DNA of 39,735 nucleotides from Kaistella palustris DSM 21579 (GCF_000422265.1 NZ_AULL01000003.1:1-39735), one strand, 5' to 3'. Counted from the first letter of the stretch, positions 14,437-23,720 are shown. The notes: generated by a model from the letters alone, not told the origin. Numbers and translations are program-made.

Positions 14437-14952
14437 TTAAAAGGCATAAACCACGTCGTAAATTTCTTCTTTGATCAGTGGTAGGTTTTCAGGTTGCCAG
14501 CTGGCAAGAAGCCAAAGGTCCAGCTTGTTCTTGTCCGGTTCATAGGCGGGTTGGCTGTAATTTTTATCGATGATTTTGAAGCCGTTTCGCTCGTAAAAGC
14601 CAATCCTTCTTTCCGCAATTTCATCTAATGTCGCCGGTTCCGACTCCAGCACAACGTGCGCATACTTCCTGCAAAAATCCTGAATGATGGCGGAACCATA
14701 TTTCAGGCTTCGGTATTCCGCAAAGATCTCAAAATGTTCGATGAAAGTAAAGTCTGTAAGTTCCCAGGTAATGAGATATCCGATATCCTCCAATTCTTTC
14801 AACACCGAAAATATCTTCACCTTCTGGTGATTGAACAGACTTTTGAACTGTTTCCCGCTGCGCCGCTCATCTGCCGGAAAAGTGTCGCAGTAAGACCGGT
14901 AAATTTTCGCTGCACGAAAGTCCTCCGTAGAGGAAATCTGTATGTATTCCAT
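14437..14952 (-). CDS. GNAT-family N-acetyltransferase-like protein
   Basis: This 171-residue protein has a GNAT-like layout: an N-terminal strand and helix, a central strand pair (VKIFSVLKELEDIGYLITWEL), an acetyl-CoA-binding-like helix region (EYRSLKYGSAIIQDFCRKYA), and IGFYERNGFKII, the usual C-terminal strand of the family. The canonical RxxGxG/A loop is degraded (SLKYGSA), so the substrate is unknown and acetyl-CoA use is an inference. The gene lies 78 bp downstream of a PspC-domain gene on the same strand and may share its promoter. Confidence 0.75.
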   Translation of the reverse strand: MEYIQISSTEDFRAAKIYRSYCDTFPADERRSGKQFKSLFNHQKVKIFSVLKELEDIGYLITWELTDFTFIEHFEIFAEYRSLKYGSAIIQDFCRKYAHVVLESEPATLDEIAERRIGFYERNGFKIIDKNYSQPAYEPDKNKLDLWLLASWQPENLPLIKEEIYDVVYAF

Positions 14953-15030
14953 AAAAAAGTGAAAAGAATTATGTTTTGCCGAATCAACAAAGTTCGCGCC
15001 GTTGATTCCAGAGTGACTGGAAAATTGCAG

Positions 15031-15252
15031 TTAAAGGTCGAAGACGCTAGGTCTGCGCGTGATGAACATATCCTTGATCCAAAGGGTAAAAGCCAGCCCC
15101 AAATAGATCAGAAAAAAAACGCCGGCTGTAGCAAAAGTTGAGTAAATAAAAAATACCCGCAGCTTGGAGACCGGGATCCCGAGTTTTGCGCCCATTCTGG
15201 TGAGTACCCCAAACCACTGTTTTTCCAGCGTATGTCGTAGATTGTTCAGCAT
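15031..15252 (-). CDS. PspC-domain small membrane protein
   Basis: This 73-residue protein carries a PspC-like domain. The HTH-like segment VLTRMGAKLGIPVSKLRVFF is followed by a hydrophobic helix (about 35-60: FIYSTFATAGVFFLIYLGLA). PspC-type proteins sense or buffer envelope stress at the cytoplasmic membrane. Here no pspA or pspB is adjacent, and the short form is typical of Flavobacteriia. A strong consensus promoter lies 17 bp upstream. The GNAT gene follows on the same strand. Confidence 0.85.
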   Translation of the reverse strand: MLNNLRHTLEKQWFGVLTRMGAKLGIPVSKLRVFFIYSTFATAGVFFLIYLGLAFTLWIKDMFITRRPSVFDL

Positions 15253-15268
15253 TTTTTTAATGAAAGAT

Positions 15269-15300
15269 CAAAGGTAATTATTTAATATGGTTGTTTCAAA
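15269..15300 (-). promoter_or_regulatory. Promoter of the PspC gene
   Basis: On the minus strand TTTG (15300-15297), 20 bp, then TACCTTTG (15276-15269) match the Bacteroidota consensus. The start codon lies 17 bp beyond the second box. Confidence 0.72.
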
Positions 15301-15366
15301 AAGTTAATAAACTGAAAGGTTGCGGCTTTGAGGACTTAAATTTCCGGTAAAAGTTTTAAAATATTT

Positions 15367-17646
15367 TCAGTGTGTTGCGCTCATGGTAAATATGATCTCA
15401 CCGCCATTTGCAATATCGGCATGTTTGAGTATGTGATTTTTTACTTCCTTTCCGTTGACTGTAACTTTGGAAACATACATGTTCTTTTCAGACTGGTTTT
15501 CTGTTTTGATGTTTAAGGTTTTGCCGTTCTCTAAATTGATCTTCGCTGATACTATAGCCGGCGAACCGAACTGGTACTCGTCGGAGCCCGGTAAAACGGG
15601 ATAGAATCCGAGCGCGGAAAAAACATACCACGCACTCATTTGTCCGGCATCATCGTTTCCGCAGAGTCCGTCGGGACCGGAAGAATACATTTTCTGCATG
15701 ATGTTTCTTACGCGCGCCTGAGTTTTCCAGGCATCATTGGTATAATTGTAGAGATACGGAATGTGGTGTCCGGGTTCATTGCCGTGCACATAATTTCCTA
15801 TGATGCCATCGCGGGTTATATCTTCATTTTTCTCAATATATTTTTCTGCAATTTCGGTGGTGAAGATCTCATCCAGATGTCTGGAGAATTTTGCTTTGCC
15901 GCCCATCATCCTGATCATTTCGGGCACGTTCTGCGGAACATATAAACCGTAATTGAATGCATTGCCTTCAATGAAACCCTGACCATGCGTATCCATAGGA
16001 TCGAATTCTTTTTTAAAGGTGCCGTCGGAAAGTTTCGGATGCATAAAACCGGATTTGGGATTGTACACATTCCTGTAACTTTCGCTCCTTTTCAGATATA
16101 CCGCTTCTGTGTTCTGATCGCCGGCTTTTTTCGCCAGCTGTGCGATGCACCAGTCATCATAGGCATATTCCAAAGTTTTTGAAACCGAAGAACTGCTTTT
16201 GTCTTCAGGCACAAAACCGTATTTCAGGTAATCGCCAATACCGTCGTAGTATTTTAAATTTGATGAGGTAACTGCTGCTTCCAGCATTTTGTTCAGATCC
16301 GCATCGGTCATGTTTTTTGCGGCCGCATCTGCCAGCACAGAAACCGCGTGATAACCGATCATGCACCAGTTTTCATTGGCGTAATGACTCCAGATCGGCA
16401 GCGCTTTGTGTACGCTGTGGCGTGCGTGAGAAAGCATTGATTTGATGAAATCGTTGTTTCTTTTAGGTTGAATGATGTTATAGAGCGGATGTAAAGCGCG
16501 GTAGGTATCCCAAAGTGAAAAGATAGTGTAATTGGTAAAATCTTTGGCATTGTGAATGTTTTGGTCGACGTCCAGATATTTTCCGTCCACATCCTGATAG
16601 AGAACAGGCGACATCATGGTGTGATACAGCGCGGTATAAAAGATTTTTTTATCACTTTCGGTTAAGGTTTCCACTTCAATCTTCGAGAGTTCTTTCTGCC
16701 ATTTCGCCGCGCTTTCCTTTTTGATTTTTTCAAAGTCCCAACCCGGGATTTCGGCTTCCAGATTTTTCATCGCTCCCGACGTGGAAACACCCGACAATGC
16801 AAACTTGATCAGTATCGCTTCGTTTTCAGCGGTATCAAAATCAAAATAAGCGCGGATCTGCCGGCCTGCAAATTCGGGGAAGTTTTCGTTTTCATTGAAC
16901 TTTCTGTAAAAACCGTTGTATTCTACTTTTTCATAGCGCTTTCTGCCATAACTTTTGAAGGGCTTCGAAAACTTCATGGCGAAGAATACTTTCCGCGTTC
17001 TTGCCCAACCTGTAGTTTCGCGATAGCCGACCACTGTTTGGTTATCCTCGACCCTTACAAATGTCCACACATTTTTATCATCGTAATTATAAATATTAGA
17101 CATCAGATCCAGAATAATATGGGAATCGGTGGACTTGGGAAAAGTATATTGGTGAAAACCCACGCGCTCGGTGGCGGTAAGTTCGACTTTAATGCCATAA
17201 TCATCAAGTTGGACTTCATAAAAACCTGGGCTTGCTTTCTCGGTATTTTTTGAAAATCGTGAATGATAACCGCTTCGGGGTTGACCGGCTTTGCCGGGTT
17301 CCAGATTTAATTTTCCTGTCGTGGGCATCACCAGAAAATCGCCGAGATCAGAATGACCTGTTCCGCTGAAATGCGTGTGCGAAAATCCGAAAATGGTATG
17401 GTCATCATACTGATAACCGGAACAGTAGCGGTATGTTTCGGGATTGTATTTACCGTCGATAGCGTAAGGTTCCTGATTGCTTTCGGGAGAAAGCTGAACC
17501 ATGCCAAATGGAGTGGTGGCACCCGGAAATGTATGTCCCATATTCTTTGTCCCGACAAAAGGATTTACATATTGCGTAAGGTCCTGTGCATAAGAGATCT
17601 GTGCAAGTAAAAGGGTGAGTGCAAGTAGCGTCTTCGGGATGTTCAT
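15367..17646 (-). CDS. GH92 family exo-alpha-mannosidase, secreted
   Basis: This 759-residue protein has a signal peptide (MNIPKTLLALTLLLAQISYA). The mature protein opens with the GH92 N-terminal signature YVNPFVGTKNMGHTFPGATT. Later family motifs include GFSHTHFSGTG, WDTYRALHPL, NEPGHHIPYLYNY (acid Glu at about 624) and CGNDDAGQMSAWYVFSALGF (Asp pair at about 665). GH92 enzymes are calcium-dependent inverting exo-mannosidases acting on alpha-1,2/1,3/1,4/1,6 linkages of N-glycans and yeast mannan in the periplasm or outside the cell. I chose the ATG at 17646 because it starts a good signal peptide and a TATATTTG box lies 16 bp upstream. A TTG seven codons earlier would overlap that box. It is a single gene with no SusCD pair beside it. 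Confidence 0.95.
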   Translation of the reverse strand: MNIPKTLLALTLLLAQISYAQDLTQYVNPFVGTKNMGHTFPGATTPFGMVQLSPESNQEPYAIDGKYNPETYRYCSGYQYDDHTIFGFSHTHFSGTGHSDLGDFLVMPTTGKLNLEPGKAGQPRSGYHSRFSKNTEKASPGFYEVQLDDYGIKVELTATERVGFHQYTFPKSTDSHIILDLMSNIYNYDDKNVWTFVRVEDNQTVVGYRETTGWARTRKVFFAMKFSKPFKSYGRKRYEKVEYNGFYRKFNENENFPEFAGRQIRAYFDFDTAENEAILIKFALSGVSTSGAMKNLEAEIPGWDFEKIKKESAAKWQKELSKIEVETLTESDKKIFYTALYHTMMSPVLYQDVDGKYLDVDQNIHNAKDFTNYTIFSLWDTYRALHPLYNIIQPKRNNDFIKSMLSHARHSVHKALPIWSHYANENWCMIGYHAVSVLADAAAKNMTDADLNKMLEAAVTSSNLKYYDGIGDYLKYGFVPEDKSSSSVSKTLEYAYDDWCIAQLAKKAGDQNTEAVYLKRSESYRNVYNPKSGFMHPKLSDGTFKKEFDPMDTHGQGFIEGNAFNYGLYVPQNVPEMIRMMGGKAKFSRHLDEIFTTEIAEKYIEKNEDITRDGIIGNYVHGNEPGHHIPYLYNYTNDAWKTQARVRNIMQKMYSSGPDGLCGNDDAGQMSAWYVFSALGFYPVLPGSDEYQFGSPAIVSAKINLENGKTLNIKTENQSEKNMYVSKVTVNGKEVKNHILKHADIANGGEIIFTMSATH

Positions 17647-17661
17647 ACAAAAAAAGTTTCT

Positions 17662-17669
17662 CAAATATA
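17662..17669 (-). promoter_or_regulatory. -7 box of the GH92 gene promoter
   Basis: TATATTTG on the minus strand matches TAnnTTTG and lies 16 bp before the chosen ATG. A clear TTTG upstream element at the expected distance is not seen. Confidence 0.5.
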
Positions 17670-17811
17670 CTTAAAAATGCGGTTGTTATAATTGTTGAGA
17701 TTTTCCGTTTTTCCGGCGACGGGCAGGACAAGTTAATTTCGCAGAAACGGTTCGTATTTTCACTTTGGAATAATGTTCGCTGAGTTCCTGCCACTATTAA
17801 ATCTTTAAAAA

Positions 17812-18339
17812 ATGAAAAAATTAATTGTCCTCCTGCCGGTGCTATTGTTTTCCTGCAACAAGAAAGAGGCGGTAACCGAAACGTCTGCTAACCGGGATTC
17901 GGCTGTCGCGGTCGATCACAATGAAGTCGAAAAACCTTTCGATTCTACCGCAACAGGAATTACGACGCTGCCACATGAACCGGCAAAAAATGCATCAGCT
18001 ACCTTTCGTGTGGCTGAAGGAAACAAGATCATCAAAACCATCAACGGTGACGCAATTCCGCTCAAAATCAGCGACGAATTCACCACAGATGATCAAAGCT
18101 ATATCCTTAAAATAAAAAATTTCACCAACAGGAAGATTACCGGCAAAATTGTTCCTGAAAATTCTGCAATGAATATCCGTTTCAATCAGATCAAACTTGC
18201 AGACGGAAGTTACGATGGACCATTTGGGCGCGAAATTAGTTACGACGTACCAAAACCCGGCGAGATCTGGCTCCTTGTTTCCAAAAGCAACATGGCATCG
18301 GGCGAGACCCGCGGCAAATTCACCATCGGGCTGAAATAA
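17812..18339 (+). CDS. Putative lipoprotein of unknown function
   Basis: This 175-residue protein has a type II signal peptide and lipobox LLFSC with the lipidated Cys at about C15. A low-complexity Ser/Thr/Asp/Glu linker (about 16-60) follows, then a beta-rich domain (about 65-175) with phrases such as RKITGKIVPENSAMNIRFNQ and PGEIWLLVSKSNM. This could be a small beta-sandwich or C2-like module of the kind seen in Flavobacteriia envelope proteins. No catalytic motif is seen. It is transcribed divergently from the GH92 gene. A GC-rich inverted repeat follows the stop. Confidence 0.75.
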   Translation: MKKLIVLLPVLLFSCNKKEAVTETSANRDSAVAVDHNEVEKPFDSTATGITTLPHEPAKNASATFRVAEGNKIIKTINGDAIPLKISDEFTTDDQSYILKIKNFTNRKITGKIVPENSAMNIRFNQIKLADGSYDGPFGREISYDVPKPGEIWLLVSKSNMASGETRGKFTIGLK

Positions 18340-18343
18340 AAAA

Positions 18344-18373
18344 TCCGCGGCAGGAAATTTCCCGCGGCGGACT
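18344..18373 (+). terminator. Possible terminator after the lipoprotein gene
   Basis: The inverted repeat TCCGCGG (18344-18350) and CCGCGG (18362-18367) with flanking A and T bases lies right after the stop codon. The T-run is weak, so confidence is moderate. Confidence 0.45.
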
Positions 18374-18534
18374 TTACATATATATAAAAAAGGATGTGCT
18401 GAACTTGGTTTAGTTTTGTGATGCGGTGAATAATACAATTATCTCTCCAAGTTCCGGTTGCAAAAGTTAATCTTCTGTTAATAAAATCGAATGGTATAAT
18501 ATCTGTTTACGCTAGCTCATTAAAATTAAAAGTT

Positions 18535-19041
18535 ATGAAAAATTTATTTTTATCGGCAGTTGTTGCCACAGCGACTTTGGCCGGCTGTTCCACAGTTTCC
18601 TCGATCCTACAGAACACATTTCCTTATAACGCTACCGTTTTGGTTACGGCGGGATCTCCGGCAAATACAGAACTTTCCAGCGTTTCTGCCGGCCAAAGTG
18701 TGAATCAGCTTTTGGGGTCAGGCGCCAATGTAAAGGATATCAGGGTTTCCAATGCAACGCTGTCTGTAAACTCAGGCACAAGTATGGGCGTTTTCAAATC
18801 GGTAAAAGTATACTTATCCAACGGCGGCAATAACCCGGTGCTGGTCGCTTCCCGCGAATCCATTCCCGATAATGTGGGAAATTCCCTTGCCATGGATGTG
18901 AATACCACCAACACTTTAGATAATTTAATGAAAACAGGAACCGTAGAAGCAAGGATCGTATACGTGCTGAAACAATCGCCGACTTCTGACATCTCACTGA
19001 AAACATCCATCGGGTTCAACAGTGTGCCGGTAACCAATTAA
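18535..19041 (+). CDS. Putative lipoprotein of unknown function
   Basis: This 168-residue protein has a type II signal peptide ending in LAGC (Cys about 18). The mature part is rich in Ser, Val, Asn and Thr and predicted beta-strand. Repeated short hydrophobic strands include ATVLVTAGSPANTELSSVSA, KVYLSNGGNNPVLVASRESI and VEARIVYVLKQSP. No enzyme motif is visible. It stands alone in its transcription unit, with a repeat-like element and a bidirectional terminator downstream. Outer-membrane anchoring is inferred from the lipobox. Confidence 0.78.
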   Translation: MKNLFLSAVVATATLAGCSTVSSILQNTFPYNATVLVTAGSPANTELSSVSAGQSVNQLLGSGANVKDIRVSNATLSVNSGTSMGVFKSVKVYLSNGGNNPVLVASRESIPDNVGNSLAMDVNTTNTLDNLMKTGTVEARIVYVLKQSPTSDISLKTSIGFNSVPVTN

Positions 19042-19042
19042 A

Positions 19043-19170
19043 TTTCAGTCAGGAGCGCGAAGATTTTCGCAGCGTCCGGAAACTGTACCGGCTTTCGCGG
19101 CTCGCTTTTTCCCGCAGTTTGCAACCGCAGAAAAAGAGCTCAGACAAACCGCTCAATCCGGGCTATAATC
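19043..19170. repeat. Interspersed repeat-like element (hairpin-rich)
   Basis: This GC-rich intergenic block has a hairpin GCGAA-GATT-TTCGC (19057-19070) and a longer imperfect one with arms GCTCGCTTTTT (19100-19110) and AAAAAGAGC (19131-19139), ending in CAATCCGGGCTATA. From memory, blocks with this order of words are scattered in Chryseobacterium genomes. Only one copy lies in this window, so its repeat nature needs a genome search. Confidence 0.45.
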
Positions 19171-19199
19171 ACGGAATTGTCTTCTTATCACATAAAAAT

Positions 19200-19228
19200 A
19201 ACCAGCGCAAAAACGTTGGTTATTTTTT
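19200..19228. terminator. Bidirectional terminator between convergent genes
   Basis: AACCA (19200-19204) and TGGTT (19217-19221) form a stem extended by CG pairs, flanked by A-runs and T-runs on both sides. It can end the plus-strand lipoprotein transcript and the minus-strand hydrolase transcript. Confidence 0.7.
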
Positions 19229-19249
19229 TATATCTATTTGAAAAAGCCG

Positions 19250-20053
19250 CTACTTCTTTGCGATCATCCTGTCTAAGCTTTCCAGAATTTTTGCGCTCTC
19301 ATATTTTAAACCGTACAAATGTTCACCACTAAATTCTATAAATTCTTTCGGGTCGGAAGCTGCGGAAAAAACCGTCATTCCCTGTGAGAAAGGAACATCT
19401 TTATCTTCTTCGCTGTGAATAAATAGTTTAGGAATTTTAGTCATTCCTTTGATATCTTCTTTTGCAGAATAAGGCGAAACAAAACTGTTTTCTAAATAAG
19501 ATTTATATTGTGGCGCGTAAACTGCGGCAATGTCGCCGAAAGAAGAAACCGTTCCTTCCAAGACCAAACCGCTGATTTCTGACTCATGATTTTTGGCCAG
19601 GTGCGTTGCGATCTGTGTTCCCATTGAAGCGCCGTAAATAATAATTTTTGTGTGTTTAATTCCCTCTCTTTTGGACATCTCATTGAAGAACAACTCTCCG
19701 TCACTCGCAATGTTTTTATGAGTTGGCGTCCCGGATGATTTTCCATAACCGCGGAAATCGACCATAACAACCTGAAAATGATCTTTCAGTAAAGGCATAA
19801 TGATTGGCGCGTAACTGCTCACATTTCCACCAGCGCCGTGAAAATAGAATATGGTTCCTTTTGGTTTTTGATTAGGCTTTAAAATTAGTGCAGTAATGGT
19901 ATCGTTTTCAACAGGTAATTTTACATTTTCGATATTCGACCATTCGATCGGTTTTAAACCTTTCCCCGGAAAATAAAATTTGTCATCCATTTGTGCAGAA
20001 ACGAAAGTGAATTTTACAAGAATCAGAAGCAGTACTAATAGTTTTGTTTTCAT
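19250..20053 (-). CDS. Alpha/beta hydrolase, exported
   Basis: This 267-residue protein has an N-terminal signal peptide (about 1-20, ending VSAQ). The alpha/beta hydrolase fold carries the oxyanion motif YFHGAGGNVSSY, the VVMVDFRGYGKSSG loop, the nucleophile elbow YGASMGTQ (Ser about 144), the acid region IHSEEDKDVPF and a C-terminal GEHLYG His. This resembles the BEM46/ABHD13-like subfamily of serine hydrolases. The substrate is unknown. The protein is probably periplasmic. A CGAATATA sequence (20071-20078) on plus gives a near-consensus TATATTCG box on the minus strand 18 bp before the start. Confidence 0.85.
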   Translation of the reverse strand: MKTKLLVLLLILVKFTFVSAQMDDKFYFPGKGLKPIEWSNIENVKLPVENDTITALILKPNQKPKGTIFYFHGAGGNVSSYAPIIMPLLKDHFQVVMVDFRGYGKSSGTPTHKNIASDGELFFNEMSKREGIKHTKIIIYGASMGTQIATHLAKNHESEISGLVLEGTVSSFGDIAAVYAPQYKSYLENSFVSPYSAKEDIKGMTKIPKLFIHSEEDKDVPFSQGMTVFSAASDPKEFIEFSGEHLYGLKYESAKILESLDRMIAKK

Positions 20054-20168
20054 GTTATTTATTTATAAAGCGAATATAGGAGAACGACTTTATTATTTAA
20101 AAATAACAATACCGAACCGTTATTTTTAATGGCTGATCTGTAGTATTTAGTACAAATCTTTTCATTTC

Positions 20169-20195
20169 AAAAAAAACCGACAATTACTGCCGGTT
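20169..20195 (-). terminator. Terminator after dsbD
   Basis: On the minus strand AACCG (20195-20191) and CGGTT (20179-20175) form a stem followed by a run of T. It lies about 25 bp after the dsbD stop codon. Confidence 0.68.
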
Positions 20196-20218
20196 ATTTT
20201 TAGATCAAGACTTGAAGA

Positions 20219-22291
20219 CTATTTTTTGTTCTTCTTAAAATAATCAATTCCACACTCCAGAAACGCTTTGAAATCCTCTTTCGGCATATATCCCGAAACC
20301 GGCGTGTTGATCACTTTTCCGTCGGGGTTTACCAGAACGTAATGCGGCTGCGAATTGTTATTGAAATTGATCTGCTGGAAAAGGCTCCATTTATCACCAA
20401 TCGTCTTTACTTTTTTCTTCTGTCCGTTGCCCATATCGATTGAGGTTTGCTCTTCTTCAGGCAGCGCTTCCTTATCATCCACATAAAGCGACGCCAAAAT
20501 CACCTCATTCTGCAGGATCGGTAAAATATCCGGTTCGCTCCACACAAACTCTTCCATTTTACGGCAGTTCTCACAACCATAACCTGTGAAATCGATGAGC
20601 AGCGGTTTGTTTTCTTTTTTCGCCAGTTCAATGGCTTTAAAATAGTCATGTTCAGGATGCATGCCTAAAATCCCATCTTTCTCATCGTGAATATAGCTCA
20701 CATTCAGCGGCGGCAGAATTCCGCTCAGGTACTGCAGTTTCGGTCTTTCGCCCGGGAACAAGCCCTGAATCAGGTAAATTACAAAACCGATCCCTAAGAC
20801 GCCAATTGCTTTTCTTGTCAGTGATATCTTCGCTTTTTTATCGTCGTGCGGAAATCTGATCAGCCCGAAAAGATAAAGAACCAAACCAATCGCAATCAGG
20901 ATCCAGATCACAATAAACAGTTCTCTCTTCAGGAAAAAAGTTTTCGAAACAAGATCTGCTTTCGACAGGAATTTTAATGCCAGACCTAATTCTATAAAAC
21001 CCAGGCCCACTTTTACGGTATTCATCCAACCGCCGGATTTCGGCAGACTTTGCAGAGCTTGTGGGAATAAGGCCAGAAGTCCAAATACGATCGCCCAGCT
21101 GAAACCAAAGCCGGCCAGCGCATAAGTCAACAACATGGGAACATTTGCAGAACCGGTAACGGCGCTTCCGAGCAAGCTTCCGAGGATCGGACCGGTGCAG
21201 GAGAACGAGACGATCACCAAAGTGAGCGCCATGAAGAATATCCCGATAATCCCGCCAGCGTCCTCAGCTTTCGATGACTTGTTTGCGATAGAACTCGGCA
21301 AGGTAATGTCGTAATATCCAAAAAAACTTCCCGCAAAAAATAAAAAGATAACAAAGAATGCAATATTCAGCCAGACACTCGTGGAAATCTCATTGAAGAT
21401 GTTACCGGCAATACCATCAATAATATGAAACGGAACGCTCAGCAGAACGAAAATGATCAGAATAAAAAAGCCGTAGATAAATGCATCCCGTTTGCCTTTC
21501 GCCTTGTCTTTAGAACCTTTGGTGAAAAAAGAAACGGTAAGTGGGATCATTGGGAACACACATGGCGTGAGAAGCGCGATCAGTCCACCGAAAAATCCGA
21601 GCAGCAGATAAGTCCAGAAGTTCTCGCTGTTTTCCTGTTTCGCGATTCCACAGTCTGTCTGCGGATTTTCGAAATCCAGCGATGTCACTTTCAGGCCTTC
21701 CTGTTTGGTGGCAAATGGCGGTGTATCCGTTGCTGTTTCAGATGTGCTGCTTAAAATAGTGTCCGCCGGAGTGGTTTCAGCTGCCGGACCGGCCACTACT
21801 TCGGCCGTGGTGTTTGCTTCCGCGGAGACGGCAGGTGTTACTTTTTGATCAAATTCCAGCGTATTTGGCGCAAGACACACGCGGTCGTTACAGGTCTGAT
21901 AAGTGATTTCCGCGGTTACAGTAGCGGGCTTAGCACCGTTTTTAAGTGTGAATTTCTGCTTAAATAAAACCTTATCAGAATAATAGACGATCTGCGCACC
22001 GAACGCCTCTGAAAATTCATCATGTTTTTTTCCGACTTCAACTACCTTTCCGATCAGGTTGATTCCTTCTTTGGAACTCAGTTTCATTTCTGTCGGTATC
22101 CCCGAATCTTCCGGCAGGTCCTGCGAATATATGTGCCAGTTTTTCTCGATAGTGGCCGTGAGAACTGCCTCATATTCGTTATTGGGCAGTGAATTTATAT
22201 TATATTTTAACTTAACGGGATCTTTAATTTGAGCACTTATTCCCTGAAATAAAAAGAGTACGATCAGGATTAACCAGTTTTTAAATTTCAT
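20219..22291 (-). CDS. dsbD: Thiol:disulfide interchange protein DsbD
   Basis: This 690-residue protein has three parts. A signal peptide leads into an N-terminal periplasmic domain (about 21-160) with the cysteine pair YQTCNDRVC. After a low-complexity Ala/Thr linker, a CcdA-like membrane domain of about eight segments (about 225-510) carries LLTPCVFPMIPL and SFSCTGPILG. The C-terminal thioredoxin domain has DFTGYGCENCRKME (CxxC from about C573). It passes electrons from cytoplasmic thioredoxin across the membrane to periplasmic reductants for disulfide isomerisation and cytochrome c maturation. The start lies 14 bp after the tilS stop, so the two form an operon. Confidence 0.94.
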   Translation of the reverse strand: MKFKNWLILIVLFLFQGISAQIKDPVKLKYNINSLPNNEYEAVLTATIEKNWHIYSQDLPEDSGIPTEMKLSSKEGINLIGKVVEVGKKHDEFSEAFGAQIVYYSDKVLFKQKFTLKNGAKPATVTAEITYQTCNDRVCLAPNTLEFDQKVTPAVSAEANTTAEVVAGPAAETTPADTILSSTSETATDTPPFATKQEGLKVTSLDFENPQTDCGIAKQENSENFWTYLLLGFFGGLIALLTPCVFPMIPLTVSFFTKGSKDKAKGKRDAFIYGFFILIIFVLLSVPFHIIDGIAGNIFNEISTSVWLNIAFFVIFLFFAGSFFGYYDITLPSSIANKSSKAEDAGGIIGIFFMALTLVIVSFSCTGPILGSLLGSAVTGSANVPMLLTYALAGFGFSWAIVFGLLALFPQALQSLPKSGGWMNTVKVGLGFIELGLALKFLSKADLVSKTFFLKRELFIVIWILIAIGLVLYLFGLIRFPHDDKKAKISLTRKAIGVLGIGFVIYLIQGLFPGERPKLQYLSGILPPLNVSYIHDEKDGILGMHPEHDYFKAIELAKKENKPLLIDFTGYGCENCRKMEEFVWSEPDILPILQNEVILASLYVDDKEALPEEEQTSIDMGNGQKKKVKTIGDKWSLFQQINFNNNSQPHYVLVNPDGKVINTPVSGYMPKEDFKAFLECGIDYFKKNKK

Positions 22292-22305
22292 TTTCTATCT
22301 TTTAC

Positions 22306-23628
22306 TTAATTCGGTTTGTTGTTTGCGGGCCGGGTTTCCAGCGAAATTACTTCTACGGTATCAGGTTTGGCCGCAAATCTGCGGTCCTGCCGAAATGGCA
22401 AAATTCCCAAAACGTGATCTTTTGAATCGCGCAAAATCCAGGTTTTCTGCCGGGCTAAAATAGGGATTTTTTCATCCTTAAAAAATTTGGCGACTTTCTT
22501 TTTGCCGGTCATTCCGATCGGGTAAAAGAAATCACTTTGGTTTGGTGTGGTTATTTTTAAAGGAAAATGCAGAAGCGCAGCGTCCAATTTCCAGTTTATA
22601 TTTCCAAAAGTCTGCAGTCCATCCCGCTCATCACTCGGCAAAATAATTTTGCTTCCGGTGTTTTTAAGAATCATTTCAATATTTTCAACCGGCAAATCCT
22701 GGTGACCGATTTTATGTAAAACCAAAGTATCACTGTCGACCAACAGCCGATATTCAGGAGAAAAAAATGATTTTCCCGTTTCAGCGGTCTGTATTTTCTG
22801 AATTTGGGTTTTATCATTAAATCCAAACTTGCGCAATATTTCCAACTGCGCGAAATCGCTTTCCGCGAAAAATTCTTTCCTACGGAGAAATGTCAGTTCC
22901 CCTTCCTGATATAGAATGCGGCATTCAGTTTCTGCAATCTTTTCCTGCACATAGTTTTTTGTCTCCTTTAAGTAGGTGATGCTTTTACCGAAATTTTCGA
23001 GAAAATTTTGATTTACCTTCAACAGGTCGGGCACAACAGTATTTCTGATCCGGTTTCGCAGATAAGTATCTTTCTTATTCGAAAGGTCTTCACGGAAATC
23101 AATGCCGTTGCTTTCGGCAAAACCGTAAATCTCTGCTTTTGAAAACTTTAAAAGTGGCCTTAAAACTGCGTTTTCATTTTCGGGAATTCCACTAAGTCCT
23201 TTTATGCCCGCCGCTTTCGAAAGGTTAATGATAAAGGTTTCCAGTTCGTCATTCAGATGATGTGCCGTAACAACGAAACCGATGTTTTCTTTCGCTTTTA
23301 TCGATCTAAAGAAGTTGTAACGCAGTTCCCTGGCCCACATCTGAATGGAATTATCCGGCCGAGCGTCGTCGGGAGAAACGGTGTAAAGATGAAATGGAAA
23401 ACGGTACTTTTTACAATATTTTTTTACAAGTTCTTCATCAGCATCGGAGTCTTTTCCGCGCAATCCATAATTAATGTGAGCAACCTGAATATCCAGCCCC
23501 AGTTCATTAAAGAAATGCAGCAGAACCATAGAATCTACACCGCCACTTACGGCAAGTAAAAACCGCGAGGTTTTAAAATCTGCGCAAATACTTTCCAAAA
23601 CTCGTTGAAATTCGGCTGAATTGAGCAA
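22306..23628 (-). CDS. tilS: tRNA(Ile)-lysidine synthase TilS
   Basis: This 440-residue protein has the PP-loop ATPase motif AVSGGVDSM (about 26-34) near the N-terminus, then the TilS pattern HINYGLRGKDSD and VTAHHLNDELETFIINLSKA (split about 120-140), and the C-terminal TilS domains (GMTGKKKVAKFFKDEKIP). It converts C34 of the CAU-anticodon isoleucine tRNA to lysidine so the tRNA reads AUA, and is essential in most bacteria. The start appears to be TTG at 23628; there is no ATG before the catalytic loop. It is divergent from an OmpA-like gene and upstream of dsbD in an operon. Confidence 0.95.
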   Translation of the reverse strand: MLNSAEFQRVLESICADFKTSRFLLAVSGGVDSMVLLHFFNELGLDIQVAHINYGLRGKDSDADEELVKKYCKKYRFPFHLYTVSPDDARPDNSIQMWARELRYNFFRSIKAKENIGFVVTAHHLNDELETFIINLSKAAGIKGLSGIPENENAVLRPLLKFSKAEIYGFAESNGIDFREDLSNKKDTYLRNRIRNTVVPDLLKVNQNFLENFGKSITYLKETKNYVQEKIAETECRILYQEGELTFLRRKEFFAESDFAQLEILRKFGFNDKTQIQKIQTAETGKSFFSPEYRLLVDSDTLVLHKIGHQDLPVENIEMILKNTGSKIILPSDERDGLQTFGNINWKLDAALLHFPLKITTPNQSDFFYPIGMTGKKKVAKFFKDEKIPILARQKTWILRDSKDHVLGILPFRQDRRFAAKPDTVEVISLETRPANNKPN

Positions 23629-23657
23629 TTTTTAAGGATTTTTTAAGGAATATTTAG

Positions 23658-23698
23658 CAAAGATAATTCTTCTTTCTAAATTGAAATCTCTATTTTTG
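23658..23698. promoter_or_regulatory. Divergent promoters of tilS (minus) and the OmpA-like gene (plus)
   Basis: TATCTTTG on minus (23665-23658) lies 30 bp before the tilS TTG start. TATTTTTG on plus (23691-23698) lies 23 bp before the OmpA-like ATG. Both match TAnnTTTG, but the TTTG upstream elements are weak. Confidence 0.55.
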
Positions 23699-23720
23699 GA
23701 TGAAATAAAAATCGAACATT

